Of a stretch of DNA of 64,000 bases, positions 1 to 8,413 are shown piece after piece (the stretch's first letter is position 1; each line of letters opens with the position of its first letter). A program made the position numbers and the translations under genes. The notes beneath the pieces were generated by a model. The model did not search any database and was not told the origin of the DNA. It saw only the letters and a program-made list of their open reading frames with translations. Origin of the DNA: Pseudomonas sp. A-RE-19 (GTDB taxonomy: Bacteria; Pseudomonadota; Gammaproteobacteria; Pseudomonadales; Pseudomonadaceae); the NCBI RefSeq assembly GCF_019956555.1, contig NZ_JAHBDQ010000022.1, positions 124,001-188,000 on the forward strand, written 5' to 3'.

Positions 1-707
1 CCGCGACCCAGGTCGTGACCGGCATCGGCGCTGGCTGCGAGTTGTCCGGCTGCTCCCTGGTCGGCGGCGAAACCGCTGAAATGCCTGGCATGTACGAAGG
101 CGAAGACTACGATCTGGCCGGCTTCTGCGTCGGCGTCGTGGAAAAGTCCGAAATCATCGACGGTTCCAAAGTCGCTGCCGGCGATGCCCTGCTGGCGCTG
201 CCGTCTTCCGGCCCGCACTCCAACGGCTACTCGCTGATCCGCAAGATCATCGAAGTGTCCGGTGCAGACATCGAAAACATCCAGCTCGACGGCAAACCGC
301 TGACCGACCTGCTGATGGCCCCGACCCGCATCTACGTGAAGCCGCTGCTCAAGCTGATCAAGGAAACCGGCGCCGTCAAAGCCATGGCCCACATCACCGG
401 TGGTGGCCTGCTGGACAACATCCCGCGTGTTCTGCCAAAAGGCGCACAAGCGGTGGTTGACGTTGCAAGCTGGACCCGCCCGGCGGTGTTCGACTGGCTG
501 CAAGAAAAAGGCAACGTCGATGAAAACGAAATGCACCGCGTGCTGAACTGCGGCGTCGGCATGGTCATCTGCGTCGCTCAAGAGCACGTCGAAACCGCGC
601 TGAACGTACTGCGTGAAGCTGGCGAGCAGCCTTGGGTCATCGGTCAGATCGCCACCGCTGCCGAAGGCGCGGCTCAGGTTGAACTGAAGAACCTCAAGGC
701 TCATTGA
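1..707 (+). CDS. purM: Phosphoribosylformylglycinamidine cyclo-ligase (AIR synthetase), 5' truncated by window
   Basis: This enzyme converts FGAM to AIR with ATP, the fifth step of cytosolic purine biosynthesis. Only the C-terminal two thirds lies in the window; the frame is open from base 3 and the true start is upstream. The conserved AIRS stretch GGETAEMPGMY is seen near the start of the visible part, and the C-terminal lobe carries ITGGGLLDNIPRVLP. The usual length is about 352 residues, so about 117 are missing. The stop codon overlaps the purN start by one base (TGATG), so the two genes are co-transcribed and probably translationally coupled. Confidence 0.96.
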   Translation, partial: ATQVVTGIGAGCELSGCSLVGGETAEMPGMYEGEDYDLAGFCVGVVEKSEIIDGSKVAAGDALLALPSSGPHSNGYSLIRKIIEVSGADIENIQLDGKPLTDLLMAPTRIYVKPLLKLIKETGAVKAMAHITGGGLLDNIPRVLPKGAQAVVDVASWTRPAVFDWLQEKGNVDENEMHRVLNCGVGMVICVAQEHVETALNVLREAGEQPWVIGQIATAAEGAAQVELKNLKAH

Positions 708-1357
708 TGTCCCAGACCTGTGATGTGGTGGTGCTGCTGTCCGGCACCGGCAGTAACTTGCAGGCATTGATCGACAGCACGCGGACCGGCGACAGCCCGG
801 CCCGCATCGCTGCGGTGATTTCCAACCGCGCCGACGCCTACGGCCTGCAACGCGCCAGGGATGCGGGTATCGATACCCGCACCCTGGATCACAAGGCTTT
901 CGAAGGCCGCGAGGCCTTCGATGCCGCGCTGATCGAACTGATCGACGCCTTCAACCCCAAACTCGTGGTATTGGCCGGTTTCATGCGCATTCTCAGCGCT
1001 GATTTCGTGCGCCACTATCAGGGTCGCCTGCTCAATATCCATCCCTCGCTGCTGCCCAAATACAAAGGGTTACACACCCATCAGCGCGCGCTGGAGGCCG
1101 GCGACGCTGAACACGGCTGCTCCGTGCACTTCGTCACCGAGGAACTCGATGGCGGACCACTGGTCGTACAGGCAGTAATACCGGTAGAGTTGCACGATTC
1201 GCCGCAGAGTCTGGCGCAGCGAGTTCACACCCAGGAACACCTGATCTACCCGATGGCCGTGCGCTGGTTTGCCGAAGGTCGTTTATCACTCGGCGAACAA
1301 GGTGCTTTACTGGACGGACAGTTACTCGCGGCCAGCGGCCACTTGATTCGAACCTAG
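707..1357 (+). CDS. purN: Phosphoribosylglycinamide formyltransferase 1
   Basis: PurN transfers a formyl group from 10-formyl-THF to GAR, the third step of purine synthesis. The 216-residue product has the normal length. GSGTGSNLQ-like phosphate-binding residues lie near position 12-18. The catalytic trio is visible as N110 and H112 in NIHPSLLP and D148 in ELDGG. I chose the ATG at 707 over the TTG one codon earlier because it gives the standard MSQTCDVVVLLSG start and the TGATG overlap with purM. The purM-purN pairing is common in gammaproteobacteria. Confidence 0.97.
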   Translation: MSQTCDVVVLLSGTGSNLQALIDSTRTGDSPARIAAVISNRADAYGLQRARDAGIDTRTLDHKAFEGREAFDAALIELIDAFNPKLVVLAGFMRILSADFVRHYQGRLLNIHPSLLPKYKGLHTHQRALEAGDAEHGCSVHFVTEELDGGPLVVQAVIPVELHDSPQSLAQRVHTQEHLIYPMAVRWFAEGRLSLGEQGALLDGQLLAASGHLIRT

Positions 1358-1365
1358 GAGATTTT

Positions 1366-2079
1366 ATGCGTCGCGCCCTGCTCTTCGCTTGCGCTCTGTT
1401 CGCCCTGCCGTTTGCGCAGGCCGCAGACCTTCAACCCTTCTCCGCCAGCTACACCGCCGACTGGAAACAGCTGCCCATGAGCGGCACCGCCGAGCGCAGC
1501 CTGACCAAGGAAGCCAACGGCGCCTGGAAGCTCAGCTTCAAGGCGTCGATGATGATCGCCAGCCTGACAGAAGAAAGCACCCTGACCCTGGACAAGGACA
1601 CGCTACTGCCGCAGTCCTATCACTTCGAGCGCGGTGGCCTGGGCAAAGCCAAGAAGGCTGATCTGGATTTCGACTGGACCAACAAGATGGTCACCGGCAC
1701 CGATCGCGGCGACCCCGTCAAGCTTCCGCTCAACCGCGGCATGGTCGACAAGTCCACTTATCAACTGGCGCTGCAACATGACGTGGCCGCTGGCAAGAAA
1801 AGCATGAGCTATCAGGTCGTCGACGCCGGCGAAGTCGATACCTATGATTTCCGCGTACTGGGTTCGGAGAAAGTCGACACCAAGGCTGGCCAGATCGATG
1901 CGATCAAGGTCGAGCGCGTGCGCGACCCGACACAAAGCAAGCGCATCACCGTGCTGTGGTTCGCCAAGGACTGGGATTACCTGCTGGTCCGCCTGCAACA
2001 GGTCGAAACCGACGGCAAGGAGTACAACATCATGCTCCTCGACGGCACGGTCAACGGCAAGACGGTCAAAGGCAGCTAA
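1366..2079 (+). CDS. DUF3108 domain-containing periplasmic protein
   Basis: The 237-residue protein starts with a clear Sec signal peptide (hydrophobic residues 4-17, AxA site around 17-19), so the mature protein should be periplasmic. The rest is beta-rich and matches the DUF3108 family by its TEESTLTLDKDTLLPQSYHF and KRITVLWFAKD segments. The function is not established. It lies 8 bases after purN on the same strand with an AGGAG-like ribosome site, and a strong terminator follows, so it is probably the last gene of the purM-purN transcript. The link with purine synthesis is positional and conserved in pseudomonads; no biochemical role should be assumed. Confidence 0.85.
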   Translation: MRRALLFACALFALPFAQAADLQPFSASYTADWKQLPMSGTAERSLTKEANGAWKLSFKASMMIASLTEESTLTLDKDTLLPQSYHFERGGLGKAKKADLDFDWTNKMVTGTDRGDPVKLPLNRGMVDKSTYQLALQHDVAAGKKSMSYQVVDAGEVDTYDFRVLGSEKVDTKAGQIDAIKVERVRDPTQSKRITVLWFAKDWDYLLVRLQQVETDGKEYNIMLLDGTVNGKTVKGS

Positions 2080-2093
2080 GCCACAACGACATG

Positions 2094-2121
2094 AAAGCCC
2101 CGCAAACGCGGGGCTTTTTTT
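2094..2121 (+). terminator. Rho-independent terminator after purMN-DUF3108
   Basis: The stem AGCCCCGC / GCGGGGCT has a 4-base loop and is followed by a T7 run. It starts about 15 bases after the DUF3108 stop codon. Confidence 0.9.
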
Positions 2122-2317
2122 CGTCTGGCCATTTCGTTGGGCGGGGGCGATCAGGGCAATCCTGCAGGAGCGAGCGGTTCTGCGTCTTGACTTAGCGGCA
2201 TCGAGGCAAGGCCGAATCGCCCGGCAAGAAAGTGGAACGCGAACGTGAAGGAATGCTCTATAACTTCAGGCTCTTTTTTGATCGAATGACTTTTTCCTAA
2301 TGCCTGCGAGGTTTCCC

Positions 2318-2734
2318 ATGACCGTTACCGTCAATACAGTCTCCGCCGAAGGTTTTCTTCACCGCGTCCAGATCGATGACCACGAATTGTTTGCCGATGT
2401 GTCGAAAACCTCTGGCGGCGAAGGCACGGCGCCTGAGCCCCATGACTATTTCGATGCAGCCCTCGGTGCCTGCAAGGCCCTGACGCTGAAAATGTATGCC
2501 AGGAAAAAGGGCATCCCGTTGACCGGCGTCGAGGTTGAGGTCACGCGCGACAACAGTGAAGAGCAGAAAGGCAAATACGCCCTGCACGTTGAACTCACGC
2601 TCAAGGGCGTGCTCACTGACGCCCAGCGCGACGAGCTGCACCGCGTGGCCGATCGCTGCCCGGTACACAAGCTGATTACCACTTCCGAAGTCAGCATCGA
2701 AACCCATCTGTCCGAAGGTGCCTTCAGCCAATAG
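2318..2734 (+). CDS. OsmC/Ohr family peroxiredoxin-like protein
   Basis: The 138-residue OsmC-family protein carries the two family cysteines: C52 in LGACKALT and C114 in ADRCPVH. Family members reduce organic hydroperoxides with this thiol pair in the cytosol; the exact substrate here is unknown. The ATG at 2318 (MTVTVNTVS) is preferred to the in-frame ATG at 2300 because a GCGAGG ribosome site sits 6 bases before it. It stands alone, between the terminator of the upstream operon and the pirin gene 61 bases downstream. Confidence 0.88.
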   Translation: MTVTVNTVSAEGFLHRVQIDDHELFADVSKTSGGEGTAPEPHDYFDAALGACKALTLKMYARKKGIPLTGVEVEVTRDNSEEQKGKYALHVELTLKGVLTDAQRDELHRVADRCPVHKLITTSEVSIETHLSEGAFSQ

Positions 2735-2795
2735 CGGCAAGGGCTGCGCAAGCGGGTTATGCTCCCTGCGTCACCCGCTCAGCCTGGAATGCACC

Positions 2796-3656
2796 ATGAA
2801 CACGCCACTCGTGATCCGTCCCCGCGCCGAAGATGTCGAAGGCCAGCCGATTCTTCGCCCGCTGCCGTCAGCCAAATGCCGCAACGTCGGGCCTTTCGTG
2901 TTTTTCGACCATATGCTCGAAACCCGTTACCCGGCGGGCAAAGGCATGAACATCCGTCAGCATCCGCACATCGGCCTGTCCACCCTCACCTACCTGTTCG
3001 AAGGGCAAATCCAGCACAAGGACAGCCTCGGTTCCGATCAGGTGGTGAATGCCGGTGATGTCAGCTGGATGACGGCGGGCAGCGCCATCGCTCACGTCGA
3101 ACGCACGCCCGAAGCATTGAAGGACAGCGGCTTTACGATGCACGGCTTGCAGATCTGGCTGGCTTCGCCCAAGGATCGTGAACACGGTCCCGGACACTAC
3201 AGCCATTATCCAGCTGCCACGCTGCCGGTCAGCGATAGCCTTGGCGTGAAGATACGCATGATTGCCGGGTCAGGCTTTTGCCTGGAATCGCCCGTTCCGG
3301 TGCTTTCTCCTACGCTGTATGCCGAATTGAACCTGCAAACGGCGACCACGTTGCTGATTCCCACCGAACATGAAGAACGGGCACTGTATGTGTTGAGCGG
3401 CGAGGTGCAGCTTGATGGCGAGCTGCTGGAACCGCACTCACTGGTGGTGCTGCCTGCCGGGGAAGAGATGACGTTGTTCGCCCAGAGCGACTGTCATGCT
3501 GTGTTGTTTGGCGGCGCGCCGCTGGACGGACCACGGCGGATCAACTGGAATTTCGTGGCCAGCGATCCGGCATTGATCGATGAAGCACGTCGGCGCTGGG
3601 CGGCCGGGGATTGGCCGACAGTGCCGGGGGAAAGTGAGCGGATCGAACTGCCCTGA
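2796..3656 (+). CDS. Pirin family protein (bicupin)
   Basis: The 286-residue protein has the pirin N-terminal cupin, with metal ligands H56 and H58 (HPHIG), H100 and E102 (AHVE), and the conserved FVFFDHM and GDVSWMTAGSAI segments. A pirin C-terminal domain spans roughly residues 175-275 (ALYVLSGEV, ...AVLFGGAPLDGPRRINWNFV). Pirins bind iron; some show quercetinase activity or act on transcription or pyruvate dehydrogenase, so the role here is open. The start at 2796 gives MNTPLVIRPRAEDV; longer upstream readings run into the previous gene. Confidence 0.9.
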   Translation: MNTPLVIRPRAEDVEGQPILRPLPSAKCRNVGPFVFFDHMLETRYPAGKGMNIRQHPHIGLSTLTYLFEGQIQHKDSLGSDQVVNAGDVSWMTAGSAIAHVERTPEALKDSGFTMHGLQIWLASPKDREHGPGHYSHYPAATLPVSDSLGVKIRMIAGSGFCLESPVPVLSPTLYAELNLQTATTLLIPTEHEERALYVLSGEVQLDGELLEPHSLVVLPAGEEMTLFAQSDCHAVLFGGAPLDGPRRINWNFVASDPALIDEARRRWAAGDWPTVPGESERIELP

Positions 3657-3680
3657 GTTCATCGGCGTCAGTTACACCGC

Positions 3681-3778
3681 CATCGCGAGCAGGCTCGCTC
3701 CCACATTTAGATGTCCAGTGCACACAGATTTTTTTTGCACGAGTGCGGTCCATTGTGGGAGCGAGCCTGCTCGCGATG
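3681..3778. repeat. REPIN: two inverted type-I REPs
   Basis: CATCGCGAGCAGGCTCGCTC is followed about 50 bases later by its reverse complement, making a long hairpin between the convergent pirin and hydrolase genes. It is the commonest repeat type of this window. Confidence 0.9.
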
Positions 3779-3822
3779 TGGCCCGCATTAACACCGAGAA
3801 TGCCGGGGCAAAAAAACAACAA

Positions 3823-4551
3823 TCAGCCCTTGAACACTTCATCCAGCAAGTTATGCATCGACGTGAACGCACGGGCAGCCGTCTTCGCGTCATACATCAT
3901 TTTTCCCGGCACGTTGGCATGGGGATCGGTGAATGAATGCACCGCTCCACCGTAGCTCAGCAATTGCCAATCCACACCGGCGGCATTCATTTCAGCTTCG
4001 AACGCCGGCAGTTGCTCTTTCGGCACCAGCGGATCGGCAGCGCCATGCAGCACCAGCACCGAGCCCTTGATGTTTTTTGCATCGTTCACGTTCGGCGTAT
4101 CCAGCGTGCCGTGGAACGACACGGTCGCTTTCACCGGCGCTCCCGCACGCGCCAATTCCAAGGCGCAGCAACCACCAAAGCAGAAACCGAACGTCGCCAG
4201 TTTCGAGGTATCGACCGTCGTCTCGCCCTGCCCTTGCAGTTGTTCGAAGGCAGCCTGCATGCGTTTGCGCAGCAAGGCGCGGTCATTCTTCAACGGCATC
4301 ATCGCCGCGCCCGCCTCGTCGCCATTCTGCGGACGAATCGCCTGGCCATAGAGGTCCGCGATCAACACCACGTAGCCCTTGGAGGCCACCGACTTGGCGA
4401 TTTCCTCGGCACCGGCACTGACGCCCATCCAGTTCGGCGCCATCAACAGACCCGGGTGCGGCCCCTTATGGTCGGCATCGAAGGCCAGACGGCTTTCATA
4501 CGGCTGGCCATCGATCTGATAGGCGACGGAACGAACAGTGATTTGACTCAT
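3823..4551 (-). CDS. Dienelactone hydrolase family protein
   Basis: The 242-residue alpha/beta hydrolase has the dienelactone hydrolase triad: nucleophile C124 in GFCFGGCC, D173 in HGAADPLVP and H205 in GGAVHSFTDP. Classical members hydrolyse dienelactone in chlorocatechol breakdown, but no aromatic pathway genes are nearby. This chromosomal copy is therefore probably a general esterase or lactonase, and its substrate cannot be read from sequence. It follows htpG on the same strand, but a terminator separates them. Confidence 0.9.
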   Translation of the reverse strand: MSQITVRSVAYQIDGQPYESRLAFDADHKGPHPGLLMAPNWMGVSAGAEEIAKSVASKGYVVLIADLYGQAIRPQNGDEAGAAMMPLKNDRALLRKRMQAAFEQLQGQGETTVDTSKLATFGFCFGGCCALELARAGAPVKATVSFHGTLDTPNVNDAKNIKGSVLVLHGAADPLVPKEQLPAFEAEMNAAGVDWQLLSYGGAVHSFTDPHANVPGKMMYDAKTAARAFTSMHNLLDEVFKG

Positions 4552-4581
4552 GACTCTCTCCCAGTAAAAAACCCCAGAATG

Positions 4582-4606
4582 AAAAAACCCGCCGAAGCGG
4601 GTTTTT
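4582..4606 (-). terminator. Terminator downstream of htpG
   Basis: The inverted repeat AACCCGC / GCGGGTT has a 5-base loop and A/T tracts on both sides. Read on the minus strand it ends in a T run just past the htpG stop. Confidence 0.85.
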
Positions 4607-4617
4607 ATACAACGCGG

Positions 4618-6522
4618 TTAAACCGACAGTTCAACCAACAGCTTGTTCAAGCGGCGCACGTAAGCGGCCGGGTCTTTCAAGCTGTCGCCGGCCGCCAGGG
4701 CCGCCTGATCGAACAGAATGTGCGACAGGTCGCCGAAGCGCTCGTCGCTCTGTTCGTTGTCGAGTTTCTCGATCAACGGGTGAGCCGGGTTGAATTCGAA
4801 GATCGGCTTCGAATCCGGAACCTTCTGACCGCTGGCTTCCAGGATCTGACGCATTTGCAGGCCAAGGTCCTGCTCGCCGATGGCCAGAATCGCCGGGGAA
4901 TCGGTCAGGCGGTGGGAAACCCGCACTTGCGCAACGGAGTCGCCCAACGCGGTCTTGAGACGTTCAACCAGACCTTCTTTGGACTTGGCGACTTCTTCCG
5001 CGGCTTTCTTGTCTTCTTCCGAGTCCAGGTTGCCGAGGTCCAGATCACCGCGCGCCACGTCGACAAAGCTCTTGCCGTCGAAGTCGTTGAGGTAGCTCAT
5101 CAGCCACTCATCGATACGGTCGGTCAGCAGCAGCACTTCGATGCCTTTCTTGCGGAAGACTTCCAGGTGCGGGCTGTTTTTGACTTGCGCGTAGGTTTCA
5201 CCGGTCAGGTAGTAGATCTTGTCCTGACCTTCCTTGGCGCGGGCCAGGTAGTCGGCCAGGCCTACAACCTGCTCGCCGTCGTTGCCCTGAGTGGACGCAA
5301 AGCGCAGCAGGCCGGCAATTTTCTCTTTGTTGGCGAAGTCTTCTGCAGGGCCTTCTTTCATGACCTGACCGAAGTTCTTCCAGAAGCCTTGGTATTGCTC
5401 AGGCTCGTTCTTCGCCAGTTTTTCCAGCATGTCCAGAACGCGCTTGGTCAGCGCCGACTTCATGGAGTCGATGATCGGGTCTTTCTGCAGGATTTCCCGC
5501 GACACGTTCAGCGACAGGTCGTTTGAGTCGACCACGCCTTTGATGAAGCGCAGGTACAGTGGCAGGAACGACTCGGCCTGATCCATGACGAACACACGCT
5601 GCACGTACAGCTTCAGGCCTTTCGGCGCTTCACGCTGGTACAGGTCGAACGGAGCACGGGTCGGCACATAAAGCAGCGAGGTGTACTCGAGCTTGCCTTC
5701 AACCTTGTTGTGGCTCCAGCTCAGCGGGTTCTCGAAATCGTGAGCGACGTGTTTGTAGAACTCCTGGTATTCCTCGTCCTTGACTTCAGTGCGAGGGCGA
5801 GTCCACAGGGCGCTGGCGCGGTTGACGGTTTCCCACTCAACGGCAGGCTTCTCTTCACCTTCGACGGCTGCCACTTCTTTCGGCAATTCGATCGGCAAGG
5901 CGATGTGGTCGGAGTACTTCTTGATGATGTTACGCAGACGCCAGCCATCGGCGAACTCGTCTTCACCAGACTTCAGGTGCAGAACGATGCGAGTACCACG
6001 GTCGGCTTTCTCGACGGTGGCGATTTCGAATTCGCCTTCGCCCTTGGACGACCAGTGCACACCTTCGCTGGCAGCGAGGCCGGCACGGCGGCTGAAGACA
6101 TCAACTTTATCGGCGACGATGAAAGCCGAGTAAAAACCAACACCGAATTGACCGATCAGGTGCGAGTCTTTTTTCTGATCGCCAGACAGGTGTTTCATGA
6201 AATCGGCAGTGCCGGACTTGGCGATGGTGCCCAGATGGGTGACCGCGTCGTCACGGCTCATGCCGATGCCGTTGTCTTCGAGGGTGACGGTTTTAGCGTC
6301 CTTGTCGAAGCTCACACGGATTTTCAGTTCAGCGCCGCCTTCCAGCAATTCAGGCTTGGCCAGTGCTTCAAAGCGTAATTTGTCGACAGCGTCAGAGGCG
6401 TTCGAGATCAATTCGCGAAGGAAAATTTCCTTGTTGGAATACAGCGAATGGATCATGAGGTGCAGCAGTTGCTTCACCTCGGTCTGGAAGCCCAGGGTTT
6501 CCTTTTGAGTTTCCACACTCAT
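4618..6522 (-). CDS. htpG: Molecular chaperone HtpG (bacterial Hsp90)
   Basis: The 634-residue protein is full-length Hsp90. The N-terminal Bergerat-fold ATPase is shown by ELISNASDAVDKLR, DNGIGM and GQFGVGFYSAF; the middle domain has SLNVSREILQ and the C-terminal dimer domain follows. HtpG is a cytosolic ATP-dependent homodimeric chaperone working with DnaK. I chose ATG 6522 (MSVETQKETLGFQ), with GGAG about 10 bases upstream. An open frame extends 21 codons further, but that part has no Hsp90 similarity. A sigma32-like promoter lies about 70-90 bases upstream, consistent with heat-shock control. Confidence 0.98.
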   Translation of the reverse strand: MSVETQKETLGFQTEVKQLLHLMIHSLYSNKEIFLRELISNASDAVDKLRFEALAKPELLEGGAELKIRVSFDKDAKTVTLEDNGIGMSRDDAVTHLGTIAKSGTADFMKHLSGDQKKDSHLIGQFGVGFYSAFIVADKVDVFSRRAGLAASEGVHWSSKGEGEFEIATVEKADRGTRIVLHLKSGEDEFADGWRLRNIIKKYSDHIALPIELPKEVAAVEGEEKPAVEWETVNRASALWTRPRTEVKDEEYQEFYKHVAHDFENPLSWSHNKVEGKLEYTSLLYVPTRAPFDLYQREAPKGLKLYVQRVFVMDQAESFLPLYLRFIKGVVDSNDLSLNVSREILQKDPIIDSMKSALTKRVLDMLEKLAKNEPEQYQGFWKNFGQVMKEGPAEDFANKEKIAGLLRFASTQGNDGEQVVGLADYLARAKEGQDKIYYLTGETYAQVKNSPHLEVFRKKGIEVLLLTDRIDEWLMSYLNDFDGKSFVDVARGDLDLGNLDSEEDKKAAEEVAKSKEGLVERLKTALGDSVAQVRVSHRLTDSPAILAIGEQDLGLQMRQILEASGQKVPDSKPIFEFNPAHPLIEKLDNEQSDERFGDLSHILFDQAALAAGDSLKDPAAYVRRLNKLLVELSV

Positions 6523-6588
6523 GGTCATCAAACTCCAATCAGATGGCATAAGCCGCGACCTTGAGAGTCGGCGGCGGGTTGTCATCAG

Positions 6589-6616
6589 AGTTGGGGGCTG
6601 AGATCAGGATTTCAAG
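6589..6616 (-). promoter_or_regulatory. Probable sigma32 (RpoH) promoter of htpG
   Basis: On the minus strand CTTGAAA is followed by 13 bases and CCCCAACT, close to the RpoH consensus (CTTGAAA, then CCCCATNT). The -35 element overlaps the last codons of the upstream thioesterase gene. A transcript from here would have a leader of about 60 bases. This is read by eye and not scored. Confidence 0.6.
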
Positions 6617-7056
6617 GGCTCTTCGATTTTGAAATGAGCGCGGGCCGTGGCAATGGGCTCGACTTCAGTGCTTTGCCAGGCGGTAATTGCCACGTTTGCC
6701 ACCCGACGCCCCTGCCGGCACACCTGGCATCTGGCCCAGGTATCACGAAACTGCCCCGCGCGCAGGTAGTCGAGGGAAAAGTCGATAATCTTCGGCACCC
6801 CCGGCGAGCCGGTGAAAATCAGCAGGTGCAGTGCCGCCGAGAGTTCCATGAACCCGGCAATCACCCCGCCATGAATCGCCGGCAATAAAGGGTTACCAAT
6901 GTTGTCTTTGTTGGCCGGCAGACGAAACAGCAGCTCATCGCCAACACGCGAACATTCGATGCCGATCAGCCTGGCGTAGGGAATCAGGTGCAACAGCGAG
7001 GCGTAGTCCCCCTGCGCGTGAGCCTGTTGAAGTTGCTCCTTGAACGTGTCGCTCAT
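6604..7056 (-). CDS. PaaI/YiiD-type hotdog thioesterase
   Basis: The 150-residue protein is a single hotdog fold. The signature segment is NPLLPAIHGGVIAGFMELSA, where HGG and the following helix form the family active site, and KIIDFSLDYLRAG is the acyl/CoA-binding strand. Family members hydrolyse acyl-CoA or aryl-CoA; the substrate is unknown here. Its ATG overlaps the stop of the next upstream gene by 4 bases (ATGA), so the two paralogues form a coupled pair. Its 3' end contains the -35 element proposed for htpG. Confidence 0.88.
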   Translation of the reverse strand: MSDTFKEQLQQAHAQGDYASLLHLIPYARLIGIECSRVGDELLFRLPANKDNIGNPLLPAIHGGVIAGFMELSAALHLLIFTGSPGVPKIIDFSLDYLRAGQFRDTWARCQVCRQGRRVANVAITAWQSTEVEPIATARAHFKIEEPLKS

Positions 7057-7529
7057 TTCGCACCTCCGGCGATGACGCCGCCAAAACCTTTGGTGCCTTT
7101 AACACCCTTGCCCATGCGCATGAAGGTGCCCACTACATGAGCAATGGGTTGTTCGGGGTCGTCCTGATAGGCAAAACCACGCGCAAAAATGACGTCAGTG
7201 GTCACTCGGTAGCATTGAGCGAAGCCGTATACGTCCTTGTGCGGCTCGGCGGCGTGCATGTAGTCAATGCGCAAGTCGAGCGTCGGACAGACCTCGAACT
7301 CAGGCAGCACGCAAAGGGTGGCCATGCCGCAGGCGGTGTCCATCAGCGAGGTCAGCGCACCGCCATGAATCACCCCGGTTTGCGGGTTGCCAACGATCTG
7401 AGGGCTGTACGGCAGAATCACTGTCAGCCCTTCGCTGCTGGCACTGTGAACGCGCATACCGAGCACCTGACAATGGCGCAATGCCGACAGAAATCGCATC
7501 GCACGCTCAAAAACGGGGTTTTCGGCCAT
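7053..7529 (-). CDS. PaaI family thioesterase (hotdog fold)
   Basis: The 158-residue hotdog thioesterase has the key motif NPQTGVIHGGALTSLMDTA, with the HGG and downstream D/S residues typical of PaaI-type acyl-CoA thioesterases, and PTLDLRIDYMHAAEP as the central strand. It is the first gene of a two-gene unit with a second, diverged hotdog protein. The pair may form a hetero-oligomer, since hotdog enzymes work as dimers or tetramers, but this is inference. No pathway genes around it suggest a substrate. Confidence 0.9.
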   Translation of the reverse strand: MAENPVFERAMRFLSALRHCQVLGMRVHSASSEGLTVILPYSPQIVGNPQTGVIHGGALTSLMDTACGMATLCVLPEFEVCPTLDLRIDYMHAAEPHKDVYGFAQCYRVTTDVIFARGFAYQDDPEQPIAHVVGTFMRMGKGVKGTKGFGGVIAGGAK

Positions 7530-7685
7530 TTGATAAAACTCTTCTTAGTATCCGGGCTAAATAACAGGCGAACGGGGAAAAGTTCCGCAGCCAAACAAAC
7601 TTATATATCTGTGCGATTTGAGGAACTTAACCCTGATTGCCGCGCTCGAAAGGCCAGTAGATATTTCCATCAGGAGAAACACCCC

Positions 7686-7931
7686 ATGCGTAAGACTTTA
7701 GCTATTGCCTTGATGTTGACCGCTTCCCTCGGTCTCGCTGCCTGCGGTAAAAAACCCGAGGACAAAGCTCAAGATGCTAACCAACATGCCGAGCAAGCTC
7801 AGGAAAAAATGAGCGAAGCTCAGGATAAAGTAAACGACGCAGCGAAAGAAAACGCTGAAGCTGCCAAAGCTCAGGCCGAATCGAACGAAGCAGCGACAAA
7901 AGAAGCCGCTCCAGAAGCACCTAAAAACTAA
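7686..7931 (+). CDS. Small Ala/Glu-rich lipoprotein
   Basis: The 81-residue product has a lipoprotein signal peptide with lipobox LAAC (C20). The mature part of about 60 residues is nearly all Ala, Glu, Lys, Gln, Asn and Asp in a heptad-like pattern (KAQDANQHAEQAQEKMSEAQ), predicting one long amphipathic helix or coiled coil that ends in a proline-containing tail. This resembles small Lpp/OprI-type envelope lipoproteins in layout, but it has no clear terminal lysine-anchor sequence. The ATG at 7686 has AGGAG about 12 bases upstream; the longer open frame is not similar to anything. Function unknown. Confidence 0.85.
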   Translation: MRKTLAIALMLTASLGLAACGKKPEDKAQDANQHAEQAQEKMSEAQDKVNDAAKENAEAAKAQAESNEAATKEAAPEAPKN

Positions 7932-7952
7932 AAGCGTTTTTAGTGATAAAAG

Positions 7953-7980
7953 CAAACCCGCCAAGTGCGGGTTTTCTTTT
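7953..7980 (+). terminator. Terminator between lipoprotein and MAPEG genes
   Basis: AAACCCGC / GCGGGTTT has a short loop and is followed by TTTTCTTTT. It lies between two convergent genes and has A-rich sequence on its other side, so it may serve both. Confidence 0.85.
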
Positions 7981-8008
7981 ATCTGCGGATCATGTTTGCC
8001 ATGCCGTG

Positions 8009-8413
8009 TTAGACCAACATCGTCCTAAAAGTCGGACTCATCATCAGCAACAACGAACACACTAATCCGACCAACCACATCAAACTGCGCTGCCAGGCCA
8101 GATCCCCCCAATAGCACAGCAAGTAAATGATGCGTGTAATCACGAAGATGATTGCCAGCGCATCAATCAGCCATCCGGCCGTCTGCGTGGTGTGCGCCAT
8201 CAACACCCCGACCGCAAACAATATGAACGCCTCGAAACTGTTCTGATGGGCCGCCACCGCACGGGCGCCGAGGCCTGTCAGTTGCGCCTGTTGCTGACGC
8301 GGCAGGTGGTTGTTGTAACCGCCCTGCTCTTTCATGGCCTTGGCCACTGGCATACGTGCCACGTAAATCAACAATGCACTGATAAACACACACCAGAACG
8401 GAATACTCATCAA
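8009..8413 (-). CDS. MAPEG family membrane protein
   Basis: The 134-residue protein has about four predicted membrane segments (residues 3-18, 56-76, 80-99 and 112-130) and the MAPEG pattern GARAVAAHQNSFEAFILFA. MAPEG proteins are membrane-associated in eicosanoid and glutathione metabolism; bacterial members are mostly uncharacterised. It overlaps the upstream DUF599 gene by 4 bases, so both are made from one message. Glutathione transferase or peroxidase activity is possible by family but cannot be asserted. Confidence 0.85.
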   Translation of the reverse strand: MMSIPFWCVFISALLIYVARMPVAKAMKEQGGYNNHLPRQQQAQLTGLGARAVAAHQNSFEAFILFAVGVLMAHTTQTAGWLIDALAIIFVITRIIYLLCYWGDLAWQRSLMWLVGLVCSLLLMMSPTFRTMLV

